From Deltaproteobacteria bacterium UBA6601 (GTDB lineage: Bacteria > Myxococcota_A > UBA796 > UBA9615), in contig DJIF01000103.1 in assembly GCA_002433485.1 (NCBI GenBank), forward strand, positions 9,756 to 73,755: a stretch of DNA of 64,000 bases, given 5' to 3'. A program made the position numbers and the translations under genes. Positions 9,379 through 19,200 of this stretch are shown one piece after another (position 1 is the stretch's first letter; every line of letters starts with the position of its first letter). The notes below the pieces were generated by a model. It did no database searches. It was not told the DNA's origin and saw only the letters and a program-made list of their open reading frames with translations.

Positions 9379-10572
9379 GTGGACTACCGAATCCTCCTCA
9401 TTCCGCTGGTTACCGGGCTCATTGGTTGGGGCACCAATGCGTTAGCGATCTACATGCTGTTCAAGCCGCTACGGCGGGTTGGCTGGCGTTGGTTTGGTTG
9501 GCAAGGGGTTCTGCCGGCTCATGCAAAGCGTATGGCGACGACCTGCGTGCGCTTGATGACCTCGCGCTTGCTGGATGTGAAGGCGGTGTTCGCGCGCATC
9601 GAGCCGGAAAAGGTCACGGGTCTGTTGCGTCCGACCCTTGAGCAGCATGGTGAGGAAATCGTCGAGGATGTCCTCAAGGGCCGCTTCCCGAGGCTCTGGG
9701 AGAGCGTTCCGGAACGGGTTCGAGAGCAGGCTCGCCAGCGCCTCCGTACCGAGATTCCGTCGGTGGTCATGAAGTTGATGGAGGAACTCCGCCAGGACCT
9801 CACCCGCTATCTCGATCTCGAGGCGCTGATCGTGAGTTCCTTTGTGCGCAATCGCGCGCTGCTCAACGAGTTGTTCTGGAACTGTGGTCGCCGCGAGTTC
9901 CTGTTTCTGGCCCACAGTGGTTTGTTCTTCGGGGTCTTGTTTGGCATCGGTCAAGCCCTTGTCTGGTACTTCATTCAGCCCGGCTGGTTCCTGCCGGTTA
10001 CCGGCTTGCTGGTCGGTTGGGCCACCAATTGGCTGGCACTTAAGATGATCTTTGAGCCGCTCGAGGCGAAACAGGTTGGGCCGTTTCGTTGGCATGGTCT
10101 GTTCCTGCGCCGTCAGCCCGAGGTCAGCGAGGCCTATGCGCGGTTCTTTGCGGAGAAGATTCTCCATCCAGAAGCCTTGATCAACGCAGTCCTGGAAGGG
10201 CCCGCGGCAGAACGGCTGGTGGAGCAGATCGAGTGTTACGTGAGTGAGGCCGTCGATCATGCCTCTGGGGCGGCGCGCCCGGTGGTCTCGTTTGTGGTGG
10301 GCAGCGAGCAGTGGGTTGAACTGAAGCAGGAGATCAGCGAGCGCCTGGCGCAGAAGGTGCCCGGTGAGCTGGATCGGCTGCATACCTACACTGAAGAAGC
10401 GCTGGGACTGGAGAATGAGCTGTGCGGAAACCTGCAGCGGCTGTCGCCGCCTGAATTTGAGCAGGTCCTTCGTCCGCTGTTCCAGGAAGATGAAGCTTTG
10501 CTCATTGCGGTCGGTGCCAGCCTTGGCGGTGTAGCCGGCGTGCTTCAGTGGACGTTGGTCACCTTCCTTTAG
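9379..10572 (+). CDS. DUF445 family membrane protein
   Basis: A 397-residue protein with an N-terminal membrane segment beginning DYRILLIPLVTGLIGWGTNALAI, a motif typical of DUF445/YheB-like proteins. A second similar hydrophobic stretch (VTGLLVGWATNWLALKMIF) and a C-terminal membrane anchor follow. The middle is charged and helical. The function of the family is unknown. GTG 9379 is preferred because it places the hydrophobic segment at the N-terminus; longer readings start in the spacer after the preceding gene. No strong ribosome binding site is visible, so the start is uncertain. Confidence 0.78.
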   Translation: MDYRILLIPLVTGLIGWGTNALAIYMLFKPLRRVGWRWFGWQGVLPAHAKRMATTCVRLMTSRLLDVKAVFARIEPEKVTGLLRPTLEQHGEEIVEDVLKGRFPRLWESVPERVREQARQRLRTEIPSVVMKLMEELRQDLTRYLDLEALIVSSFVRNRALLNELFWNCGRREFLFLAHSGLFFGVLFGIGQALVWYFIQPGWFLPVTGLLVGWATNWLALKMIFEPLEAKQVGPFRWHGLFLRRQPEVSEAYARFFAEKILHPEALINAVLEGPAAERLVEQIECYVSEAVDHASGAARPVVSFVVGSEQWVELKQEISERLAQKVPGELDRLHTYTEEALGLENELCGNLQRLSPPEFEQVLRPLFQEDEALLIAVGASLGGVAGVLQWTLVTFL

Positions 10573-10627
10573 TCTCGCCACTTCGCAGAGGTGCGCCCTT
10601 GTTCAGCGCAGCTCTTTGGCGTCTCCT

Positions 10628-10918
10628 TCAGTCTCCGAGGTAGAAGCTGCTGAAGTAGGAACGGCGGATGCGAACTGGGGTCTTGCTGCCGACCTCTCGT
10701 GCCGGGGTTTGAACCCCATTTGCGGCGCTCCGGTCGACAATCGCGGTCATGCTGGCGTTGCTCTCCCGATCCTCCATCAAGGTCCACCGCGGATTGCTGT
10801 AGAGCGTCCGCAGGGAAGCTGAGGAGTTGGGGGGATTGTTGGTGTGGATGCCGTTGTTGTAGAGCTTGAGCTCCCAGACCTCGTCGACCTCGTCGCCACC
10901 GCTGAAGGAGAAGCTCAT
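10628..10918 (-). CDS. Small hypothetical protein
   Basis: A possible 96-residue cytoplasmic protein, rich in Ser, Asn and Arg, starting MSFSFSGGDEVDEVWELKLY. I recognise no domain and see no signal peptide or membrane segment. It fills the only gap between the DUF445 gene and the cysteine-rich lipoprotein gene, and has a plausible codon pattern and amino-acid composition. However, there is no clear ribosome binding site before the ATG, so its reality is uncertain. Confidence 0.4.
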   Translation of the reverse strand: MSFSFSGGDEVDEVWELKLYNNGIHTNNPPNSSASLRTLYSNPRWTLMEDRESNASMTAIVDRSAANGVQTPAREVGSKTPVRIRRSYFSSFYLGD

Positions 10919-10992
10919 GGATAAGCTGTACAGGCCTGAGCGAGGGGGCCCCTTTGGTTGGCTGCTATGATTTGGCTTTGTGGGAGCCTTAA

Positions 10993-11598
10993 GTGCGTTC
11001 TGTCAGGACATTGATGCAGGGTCTGTTGCTGTCACTGGTTGTGGCCTGCGCCCCTCAAGAGCAGCAGCCTGATTCGGTCGACTCCAGCCCTGAGGCTCCA
11101 GCGGCCGCGGCTTCCTCCGTTCAGCCTCGGGCCTCGCAGGCTGTGGCCGTTGCCCCGGTCGCCGCTCCTCAAGCAGGCTCCGCCGCTCCACAAGCGGTCT
11201 CTGACTCTTCTGGGTCGAGCCTGCGCAGGGGCGAAGTGCAGTCCATTTCTGCACAGTCCTACCGGGTCTGTGTTGAGTACTGTGTCAGCTACATGGACGA
11301 TGCGGGGGCGATCAACGACTCGTGCCCGCAGGACTGTCGCCGCAACCCCAATGCCTACACCGCGGCCGACTTGATGAGCGATGACCAGCGCGCTGGTCTG
11401 GTGCTTCCTGAACCGTGTCTGAACAGCTGTCGTGCGGGCTCCGGTCAGGCCAGGGAGGGGCAAGGCTGTGAGCAGGTCTGCTGTGTCGAGAGCTGTGTAC
11501 TGCGGCAGGAGTACATTGGCAGTGGACTGCATGCCAAGGCGCAGTGCCCAGCGAAGTGTCGGGACTTTCTGAGCCGCAGGGCTCGCGACGGAGGTTAG
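10993..11598 (+). CDS. Cysteine-rich lipoprotein of unknown function
   Basis: A 201-residue protein with a GTG start and lipoprotein signal peptide (Cys after LVVA). Next comes a low-complexity Ala/Pro/Ser/Gln linker to about residue 75, then a compact cysteine-rich C-terminal half with about 14 Cys in CxxxC-like pairs (for example CVEYCVSY, CPQDC, CLNSC, CEQVCC, CPAKC). This suggests a disulfide-stabilised extracytoplasmic domain on a flexible tether. No family recognised. Its stop overlaps the convergent neighbour's stop by 4 bp. Confidence 0.65.
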   Translation: MRSVRTLMQGLLLSLVVACAPQEQQPDSVDSSPEAPAAAASSVQPRASQAVAVAPVAAPQAGSAAPQAVSDSSGSSLRRGEVQSISAQSYRVCVEYCVSYMDDAGAINDSCPQDCRRNPNAYTAADLMSDDQRAGLVLPEPCLNSCRAGSGQAREGQGCEQVCCVESCVLRQEYIGSGLHAKAQCPAKCRDFLSRRARDGG

Positions 11599-12548
11599 AG
11601 ACTCACCGTCAGGTTCTGCGAGATCACGTGGCAATCGTCGCTGGGGACGAACACCGTGGTGCTCCATTGGTCCAGGTCGTCGGCGCTCAGGATCACTTCG
11701 ATGGCGCCAGCCAGTTCCCAGCCACAGATCCACTCGCCCGCGCTCACCACATCGCAGTCCTGTAGGGAGGAATCGCTTCGGTAGAGAGACCGATACTGGG
11801 GTGTAGTCGCGCTACTGCTGGGGTTGCCCTGCTGGTCGAGCAGCCTGAGATTGACCGACGCAGCCAGGTTCTCGGTGCATGCAGTGGCGCTATCCTGTAG
11901 GACCCGCTCGACTCGCTCGACCTGTGCGTCGCCACAGTAGTGGGCCGCCACTTCGATGACTTCAAGCAGCCGGTGATGGCCAATGGCGCCAGCGGCGATC
12001 TCGTAGCTTCCGGGCTCAAAGTCACCGCAGTAGAAGTTGCCGAACCCGTCGACTTCACAGGGGATGGGCGTCATATCCGCGAGTGGATCACCCCAACTGG
12101 CCCAGGCACCATTGTGAGCCGAGATCGGTTTGCCGCTGGAATCGACTAGGCTCAAGTGGATGGCTCGCTCCTGCTCAATCAGGGCGCAGTCGTCCTGTTC
12201 CAGGATGACCTCGAGTTGTTGGCTGACGACATGGCACTCACCGTCGCTCACCACGACCTCGTGGAACTGGGTGGCGAAGAATGGAGCGCTTACTTCGATG
12301 TGAAAGGTGCCGCTTGCTGCGAAGCCACAAGACCAATCCTGGCCATCCTGTAAACAGGCGATGAAGGCCGGGTTCTCGTTGAGGCGATAGCGCACCTGGA
12401 CACCTTGGACTGCCATGCCGGTCTGGTCTTGCACATGGAGCTGCACTGAGGTCATTGCCATCAGATCGCAGCTGCTCTCGACGGTGCAACCGGTGGCTAC
12501 GAGCAGGCAGGCAGAGAGGTGCAGGTAGAGCAGTCGGTACAGGGACAT
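11595..12548 (-). CDS. Lipoprotein with repeated Ig-like/carboxypeptidase-regulatory-like domains
   Basis: A 317-residue lipoprotein (Cys after LLVATG). The mature part holds three imperfect repeats of about 95 residues. Each begins with a strand like VQLHVQDQTGMAVQGVQVRY or LSLVDSSGKPISAHNG, contains one or two Cys flanking WSCGF/FYCGDF/WICGWE, and ends C(H)VISQ.L.V.L. The pattern suggests three beta-sandwich domains each closed by disulfides. It is probably anchored in the outer membrane or periplasm; function unknown. It lies 132 bp downstream of a MopE/fibrinogen-like gene on the same strand and may be co-transcribed. Confidence 0.68.
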   Translation of the reverse strand: MSLYRLLYLHLSACLLVATGCTVESSCDLMAMTSVQLHVQDQTGMAVQGVQVRYRLNENPAFIACLQDGQDWSCGFAASGTFHIEVSAPFFATQFHEVVVSDGECHVVSQQLEVILEQDDCALIEQERAIHLSLVDSSGKPISAHNGAWASWGDPLADMTPIPCEVDGFGNFYCGDFEPGSYEIAAGAIGHHRLLEVIEVAAHYCGDAQVERVERVLQDSATACTENLAASVNLRLLDQQGNPSSSATTPQYRSLYRSDSSLQDCDVVSAGEWICGWELAGAIEVILSADDLDQWSTTVFVPSDDCHVISQNLTVSL

Positions 12549-12680
12549 GGAAGGCTCCGCTCTGGAGGGTTGCTGGGCCGGTCGTTCTGCGCGAAGAGTG
12601 CCTGGCGATCGGGCAATGAACTGCCTGCGATGCTTGTGCCGAGGTCTGGTGCTCTTGTCCAGGCTGACACCTGGCTGGAT

Positions 12681-14387
12681 CTAGCGCAGATACATGCGCA
12701 GGTGGTTGATGCCGGTCCCAGAGTCGGCCACATTTAGCCCCAGGGCCATTCCAAAGCCCAGCCCCGGCAGCTCAGTTACTGACTCGTCCAGAGTGTCGAC
12801 CACATTTGGCCAATTGTAGTTTGAGCCAAGCCCTAAGCTGCTCCAGCCCGGACCGGAGCCGCAATTCCCGTTGGCGTTGTCTGGACCCAGGACTGCCGCC
12901 CAGGCCGGGCCATAGGAGTGGGCGAAGTAGTTCCCCAGCGCCATTCCAGGTGGGACGAAGCACTCCCGGCCAGCATAGGTGTTGTGGTCGCCAAGGTGGA
13001 AATACAGGTTGGTGTCGCACAGGGTCCCGGACAGAGCCAGGGTGCCTGCACTCATGGGATAGGGGGTCGCCACTGCTGCTGGGTTGATGTAGCCGGCGTT
13101 GTTGTCGAAGTCGATCCAGTGCTGCAGGCAGGACGGCGCCTGCTGGCCGAGCATGAACATGGGCAGCGTCTCGCTGCCGTCCCCGACCTCATCGTAGGCT
13201 GCCCAGGTCTCGAACGGGTAGTCGTCCCCGGTGGCGTTGGGGTAGGCGCTGTGGTGAACGAAGAGCAGATCCGAGAAGTTGAGCTCATGGTAGGCAGGGG
13301 ACTTGAAGTCTGCGGCGGTGGCAAAAGCAGGGCCCTGAGCGGCAAGGTCGCCGATTGGCGCCGGAATGTTGGTCAACAGTTGTGAGCTGCTCCAGGTCCA
13401 GGTGTCTACACCATCGTCGGCTGCAATCAGAACCAGGGTCCAGCCTCCGCCCCAGCGCTCCATGTCGCAGTAGACGGTGAGTCTCTCGGCGGTGCCTGCA
13501 AGCAGGATCTCATAGAATCCCGATGGCGCGCTGCTTGAGGAGCTTCCGTTCTCTGCCGCGCTGTCGTCGTCGTCGCCACTTACGCCTGCTCCATATTCTT
13601 CGTAGGCATCGTGGCAAGAGCTGACTCCATCCACCCATGGGTAGGGGCAGCTCAGGGCACCGTGGCTTCCCACCGATGGGTTCAGGTCGTCACAGTCCTC
13701 GCCGCTGAGGACCCCATCTCCGTCAACATCATCGTCGCTGCAGTCTGGCATGCCGTCGGTGTCCAGATCTGCGAACAACTCGACCAGATCGCCGTCGCAG
13801 TCCTGGTCGATGGCGTCACACAGCTCGGTTGCCCCTGGGTGGATCTCAGCATCGCTGTCGTCGCAGTCCTCAGGCACCTGATGGCCGTCTTGATCGACGT
13901 CGCCCTCCAGCCCATCGCAGTTGTCATCGGCTGGGGTGTTGGCGTCTTCTTGTGCGCCCGGATGGATGGCGCCGTCGTCATCGTTGCAGTCCCAGGCCGG
14001 GTCATCTTCAGGGGCATCTCCGGGGTAGCCATCGCGGTCCTGATCAATGCCGTCGAGTCCATCGCAGTTCTCGTCGAACTCACCCTCGTCATTCCATGAG
14101 TCAGGAGCGCCTGGGTAACGGTCCGCAGCGGTGTCGTCACAATCCTCGGGCACCGGGACGCCGTCACCGTCCGTGTCGATACCGTCGGTGCCGTCGCAGT
14201 TCTGGTCGATGCCATCTCCGAGTTCATCGGGCGCGCCCGGATAGATGGTGGGGTCAATGGGGCTGCAATCTTCTGCGTCCGGCGAGTTGTCGCCATCGTA
14301 ATCAATCCCTGTTGTTGGCTGGCTCATGCAGCCGCCCAGTCCCAGGGTGAACCACAAGGCGGCCAATGGCGGGAGTCGCAGGTGCAT
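12681..14387 (-). CDS. MopE-repeat lipoprotein with fibrinogen-like C-terminal domain (paralogue 2)
   Basis: A 568-residue lipoprotein (Cys after LGLGG). Residues ~25-230 carry acidic MopE-like units (DCDD..A..YPGAPD, NCDGLDGIDQDRDGYPG, ELCDAIDQDCDGDL) that probably bind divalent cations. A DDDDSA linker follows, then a fibrinogen-like domain with LTVYCDMERWGGGWTLVLI. The C-terminus ends LRMYLR, comparable to TFVR and LFVR in the other two paralogues. There are fewer repeats than in the paralogues. Likely a surface adhesin or lectin-like protein; ligand unknown. Confidence 0.78.
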   Translation of the reverse strand: MHLRLPPLAALWFTLGLGGCMSQPTTGIDYDGDNSPDAEDCSPIDPTIYPGAPDELGDGIDQNCDGTDGIDTDGDGVPVPEDCDDTAADRYPGAPDSWNDEGEFDENCDGLDGIDQDRDGYPGDAPEDDPAWDCNDDDGAIHPGAQEDANTPADDNCDGLEGDVDQDGHQVPEDCDDSDAEIHPGATELCDAIDQDCDGDLVELFADLDTDGMPDCSDDDVDGDGVLSGEDCDDLNPSVGSHGALSCPYPWVDGVSSCHDAYEEYGAGVSGDDDDSAAENGSSSSSAPSGFYEILLAGTAERLTVYCDMERWGGGWTLVLIAADDGVDTWTWSSSQLLTNIPAPIGDLAAQGPAFATAADFKSPAYHELNFSDLLFVHHSAYPNATGDDYPFETWAAYDEVGDGSETLPMFMLGQQAPSCLQHWIDFDNNAGYINPAAVATPYPMSAGTLALSGTLCDTNLYFHLGDHNTYAGRECFVPPGMALGNYFAHSYGPAWAAVLGPDNANGNCGSGPGWSSLGLGSNYNWPNVVDTLDESVTELPGLGFGMALGLNVADSGTGINHLRMYLR

Positions 14388-14681
14388 CTGTCACAGCTTA
14401 AACGATAGCTGTTGATTCCGGTTAGCTAAGCGCAGCAGTGACCGTGCGCTGGGTCAAGGGGTCCCTGTGAGAGCAATAAGACAGCGGTCATGGCGGTCAC
14501 CAGCGTCGTGCTTGTCGAGCTCCAGCAGGGCTGCCTGGGTTTGGCGTCAGAATGATACAGGCAGCAAGCGTCTGGGTAAGGAGTGCCCGCCTGACTGGCA
14601 CGATCGTTGCTCACTTATTGAGGCATGCACAGTGTTCCCCGCCAAGTACCAGCCGCTCTTCTTCAGCCTGGAGTCGTCCTG

Positions 14682-15473
14682 ATGGTGGCCCTGGTCATCT
14701 GTGGGCTGCATGGATGTAGTTTCTTGGAGCGTTTTGACGCGGCGAACAGCCCCGCCAATCCGGTAGACGATATCGTCGGGGTCTCGGTGCCCCTGGGCTG
14801 GGCCGCCAACCTGGCCCTGGCCGCACACTCTGGCCAGGATCTGGATTGCACCTCAATTGTTGATCACTGTGAGGGCTTCGCTTGCCTGGAGCGGGTCTTG
14901 ATTGAGATCGGCGATGCCTGCCCCTTGCCGCTACTCGAAGGCGGCGAAGGCAGCATTTCAGTTTGGGGGACCTGGCTTGATGACGATTTGGCGCTGCTGA
15001 ATTTTGACTTCAGTGATGCGCGTGCCGGGGGGCGCTCGTTGATTCGAGATCGGCTGTTGGGAGCGGTGGCGAGTCAATCGGAGCATTGGGTTGACCTGCA
15101 GTGGGCCTGGCAGGGGGTGGATGTGGATGATCTTGGTCTGGAGACCGAGCAAAGCCTGTGGTCGGTGTCGGTCGAGCGGGTGGCACAGGGTGCCGAGCCA
15201 CAGAGCGACATCCTGCACTTGAGCGGCCTGAGTCAGCTGGCCGATGTCCAGCTGGGGCCGGATCGGGAACTTGGAGCCGCGCAGGTGTCCCTGGCGGCAG
15301 CGGTGTTCAGTCCCGAGTGCGGCCTTAATCCGATCTCAGGAGAGGCTGCCTGGCATCAGTTTGGTACCGACGAGATCGGCCTGCAGGTGGTCAGCTTTCA
15401 TAGCGAATGTGATGGGCTCGCGGACACCGCAGGACTCTACTGGGGCGGGCTGGAGCTGGAACTGGTGCGGTAG
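14682..15473 (+). CDS. Hypothetical lipoprotein
   Basis: A 263-residue predicted lipoprotein starting at ATG 14682, preceded by GGAG at a good distance. The signal peptide ends ICGLHGC. The mature chain has several Cys pairs (for example CTSIVDHCEGFAC) and many Trp/Asp-rich beta-like segments. No domain recognised. A longer reading from 14625 would place extra residues before the signal peptide and is less likely. It diverges from the MopE/fibrinogen-like gene on the other strand. Confidence 0.62.
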   Translation: MVALVICGLHGCSFLERFDAANSPANPVDDIVGVSVPLGWAANLALAAHSGQDLDCTSIVDHCEGFACLERVLIEIGDACPLPLLEGGEGSISVWGTWLDDDLALLNFDFSDARAGGRSLIRDRLLGAVASQSEHWVDLQWAWQGVDVDDLGLETEQSLWSVSVERVAQGAEPQSDILHLSGLSQLADVQLGPDRELGAAQVSLAAAVFSPECGLNPISGEAAWHQFGTDEIGLQVVSFHSECDGLADTAGLYWGGLELELVR

Positions 15474-16217
15474 TGCAAGGGCATGCGGTGTCAGCTCAGT
15501 GAACCGAGCGCTTGAGGTCACCGTCACGCTTTTGCCTAGCGGCGCAGTCCTTGGCGGTCGCAGCGTTCTGTGGTTGGGGTTGAAAGCCGGCACGCTCGGT
15601 CTCTAGTCTCGCCATTGTCGCACCATTCTGTTGTTTGCCAGCTGTCACCATGAGAGTGGCCTCCACAGGCTGATTAAGCTCGTTCACCACATGGATTTGA
15701 TGGTCTCAATCCGTCTGGTTACTGCTCCAGGGCTTGGAACAGGTGAGCAGAGCGGCCCCCGGTGGCGGAAAATAGTTCCTCTGTTGCATCGACCACAGAT
15801 TCCGGTCAGGCCTCCCGAGTTGACTGTTCAGATGGTGCAGGTCGACCGCAAAAATTGGCGCGAAGTATTACTTGATGCAGAAATTTATCAGCCCAGGGTA
15901 GGGGGGCGATTACGAAAGGCTCAGCGCCGTTCAAGGCACACTATAATCGTCGCTGGTTTAGCACCGGCTACTGGGCCTAAACCCTTCTCTTTACTAGACA
16001 ATGAGTGAAATGCTCGGCAGTGATAGTGGAGTTCCCAGGAGCGTCGATCAGGATGCTCTGGCGTCGGGTCGGATGGGGTGAGCCGGTCGAGTTTCTGTGC
16101 ACTGTATTTGTTCGGGCTCTGGACGGTGCGGTGCAGATCATCTAGCTTTGCCATAAGAGACTCGTTGATGATTCGCTATTTCTAGAGTACTGCCCGCGTC
16201 CGAGTTTTATTTATTTC
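15474..16217 (+). other. Long intergenic region upstream of the sucA operon
   Basis: A 744-bp stretch without a convincing gene. Short reading frames exist on both strands, but none has a ribosome binding site plus sensible protein composition. It contains a perfect TATAAT hexamer with a hairpin just downstream (listed separately) and is otherwise unassigned. The lack of an obvious ribosome binding site directly before sucA makes the leader worth mapping. Confidence 0.5.
15942..15983 (+). promoter_or_regulatory. Possible -10 element followed by a hairpin in the sucA leader
   Basis: TATAAT at 15942-15947 is a perfect -10 hexamer, but no good -35 is seen at the right distance. Eight bases later, GGTTTAG (15955-15961) pairs perfectly with CTAAACC (15977-15983), followed by a pyrimidine-rich run. 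It could be a 5' stabilising hairpin of a long sucA leader or a weak terminator of an unseen upstream RNA. Confidence 0.3.
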
Positions 16218-19200
16218 ATGGCAGCTGACCTCAACGTCACCAACCTCACCTTCGCCGAGCAGCTCTATGAGCGATTCCTCGACGACCCGAACTCGGTTGA
16301 GCCGGCCTGGCGGCAGTATTTTGAGTCCACAGAGTCTGGTCGGACAGTTGGGCTCGGACCAACCAAGAGGCCAGCTAGCATCTTTCGTGGGATGACTGCG
16401 CCGCAGCAGGTTTCGGCGGCCCCGGCCAAGGCTCCTGGGTCGGGGCTTAATGGTAGTTCCAATCCAGAGCACTTGCGGTTGCTTCGGGGCCTGCAGTTTT
16501 TCTCTGGGATGTCGGATCAGACCCTTGAGTTTGTCTCCAGTCGCACCGTTCAACATCGAGTCAAAGAGGGTGACTACCTGATCCATCAGGGGGCCTTCGG
16601 TGATGGTGTCTATTTCGTGTTGGATGGAGTCGCTCGGGTCGAGAGAGGTGGAGAGTGGGTGGCCAATCTCGGCCCAGGTGAGGTGATCGGGGGGATGAGC
16701 TTTACGCCCCAACAGACCCGAGCTGCAGATGTGATCTCTCACACAGAACTCCGCTTGCTGAAGCTCGACTCGGACAGTGTGGACACCGTCCTCAATCACT
16801 TTGCTGGCTTTGCCCGCCGACTGTTTGAGATCACAGCTCGACGGCTGCGCACGACCAGCATGATTCAGCAGCGTGTTGGGCAGTTGGTACGTTTGTATCG
16901 AGTCCGTGGGCACGTGATGGCCGATCTGGATCCTCTGGGGCGTCAGCCTGAGGCGCATCCGGAACTGGAACTGGACTACCACGGCCTGTCGGAGAATGAC
17001 CTCGACCAGGTGGTCTATCTCGGCGACCGTGATCTTGAAGTTCACACCCTGCGTTCGGTCGTAGGCAGGATGAAGAAGACGTATTGCAATCACATCGGGG
17101 TGCAGTTCATGCACATCGAGGAGGTCGAGGTCCAGGAGTGGTTGCAGGAGCGCATGGAGTCAACTCAGAACACCTGTGACTTGAGCAGGGATGAGCAGGT
17201 CCGGATCTTGACCAAGCTGACGGAAGCCGAACTGTTTGAGCAGTTCATCCATGCCAAGTATCTGGGAGCTAAGAGGTTCTCCCTTGAGGGTGCAGAGAGC
17301 TTGATTCCGCTCCTTGACATCGCCATCGAAGAAGCTGCAGAGCGAGGTATTCAGAAGGCGTTTTTGGGGATGGCACATCGTGGTCGCCTGAATGTTCTTG
17401 CCAACATCATGGGTAAGCAATCTCAGCAGATTTTTACGGAATTTGAGGATGCCAATCCCGAACAGTACATCGGCAAGGGCGATGTGAAGTACCACATGGG
17501 CTTCTCGAGTGTCCGTACCAGTCAGTCCGGGCGTGAGGTCCATCTATCCCTGTGCTTCAACCCGAGTCACCTGGCCTTCATTACACCGGTGGTGCAGGGC
17601 CGGGTGCGTGCCACCCAGGACCGCCTGGGCGATGATGCTCGCGATCAGGTGATGGGGATTGTGATTCATGGTGATGCGGCCTTTGCTGGTCAGGGCGTCA
17701 TTCAGGAGAGTCTCAACCTGAGTCAGTTGGAAGGCTATCGATCCGGAGGAACCCTGCACATTGTGGTGAACAACCAGGTGGGCTTCACCACTGATCCTGA
17801 TGATTCGCGCAGCTGCCGATACGCCACAGATGTAGCCAAGATGCTTCAGGTGCCGGTCTTTCACGTTAATGGTGAGCATCCCGACGCGGTTGCCCAGGTG
17901 ATTCGGCTCGCTATGGAATTCCGCAGTCGGTGGGGCCGCGATGTTGTCATCGACATGTACTGCTATCGGCGTCATGGCCACAACGAGGGCGATGAACCCC
18001 GCTATACCCAGCCGGAGATGTACCAGCGGGTCGACCAGCAAGGCACGGTGCGGGAAAACTTCGTGCGCAATATGGTGGCTCTGGGGGTGATCACCGAGGA
18101 CGACGCCGCCGCCATTGCCGCCAACTGCAAAGCAAATCTGGAGAGCGACCTGGCCGCGGCGCGGGGTGCTGCTCCTTCGCCAGCACCCGCCTCCCCCAGC
18201 CAGATTCGCAACCTCTGGGCTGGGTTTCATGGTGGTCTGGAGTCCACTGAGGCCGCCCACAAAACTGCTGTAAGCAGGGACATGCTGGTCGGCTTAATGG
18301 AGAAGATCACAGCAACGCCCGACATCAAGCTCAACCGCAAACTGGGCCGCCTGCTCAAACGCCGAGCGGAGATGGGCAGTGTCGGTGAGTCCCTGGACTG
18401 GTGGGCAGGCGAAGCACTGGCTTTTGCCAGCCTGCTGGTGGAAGGAACCAGGCTGCGGGTCAGCGGCCAGGACTCCCAGCGCGGGACCTTCAGCCATCGT
18501 CATGCAGTTCTCCATGACCAAAGCAATGGTCAACAGGTCTCTGCTTTTGACAGCTTGGCTGAGGGCCAGGGCAAGTTTGATGTGTTCAACAGCCCCTTGT
18601 CGGAGGCTGCTGTGTTGGCCTTTGATTTTGGCTACAGCCTTGAGTGGCCAGACGGTCTGGTCATCTGGGAGGCTCAATTTGGTGACTTCGCTAATGGGGC
18701 TCAGGTGATCATCGACCAGTTCATCTCCACCTCAGAAGACAAATGGTCGCGTCTGAACGGTCTGGTCATGCTCTTGCCACACGGCTTTGAAGGGCAGGGC
18801 CCGGAGCACTCCTCTGCGCGCCTTGAGCGGTTCCTGACCCTTGCGGCCGAGGACAATATGCGGATTGTGAATCTCACCAATCCAGCCCAGTTCTTTCACG
18901 CACTGCGTCGCCAGCTGTGCTCCAAGCTGCGCAAACCCCTGGTTGTGATGACCCCCAAGAGCCTGCTGCGTCACCCCAAGGCGGTGTCGGCGCTGGAGGA
19001 GTTCTCTGAGGGTGGATTCCAGAAGGTCATTAAGGACCCCACAGGAGTGAACCTGAAGCAGGCGCCCTTTGTGCTGCTCTGCTCAGGCAAGCTCTACTAT
19101 GAGCTGGAGGATGCCCGCGCGAGCGCAGCCGAACTGGCCAATGTCCCGATTCTGCGCTTGGAGCAGCTGTACCCGTTTCCGGAAGCAGAGTTGTGTGAGG

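Noticed and set aside
9469..10581. Minus-strand frame of 370 codons opposite the DUF445 gene
   Set aside because: The plus strand encodes a recognisable DUF445 protein; the antisense frame has no domain or ribosome binding site.
16182..17114. Minus-strand frame of 310 codons opposite the start of sucA
   Set aside because: It lies wholly over the sucA N-terminal and effector-domain coding region and has no recognisable protein features.
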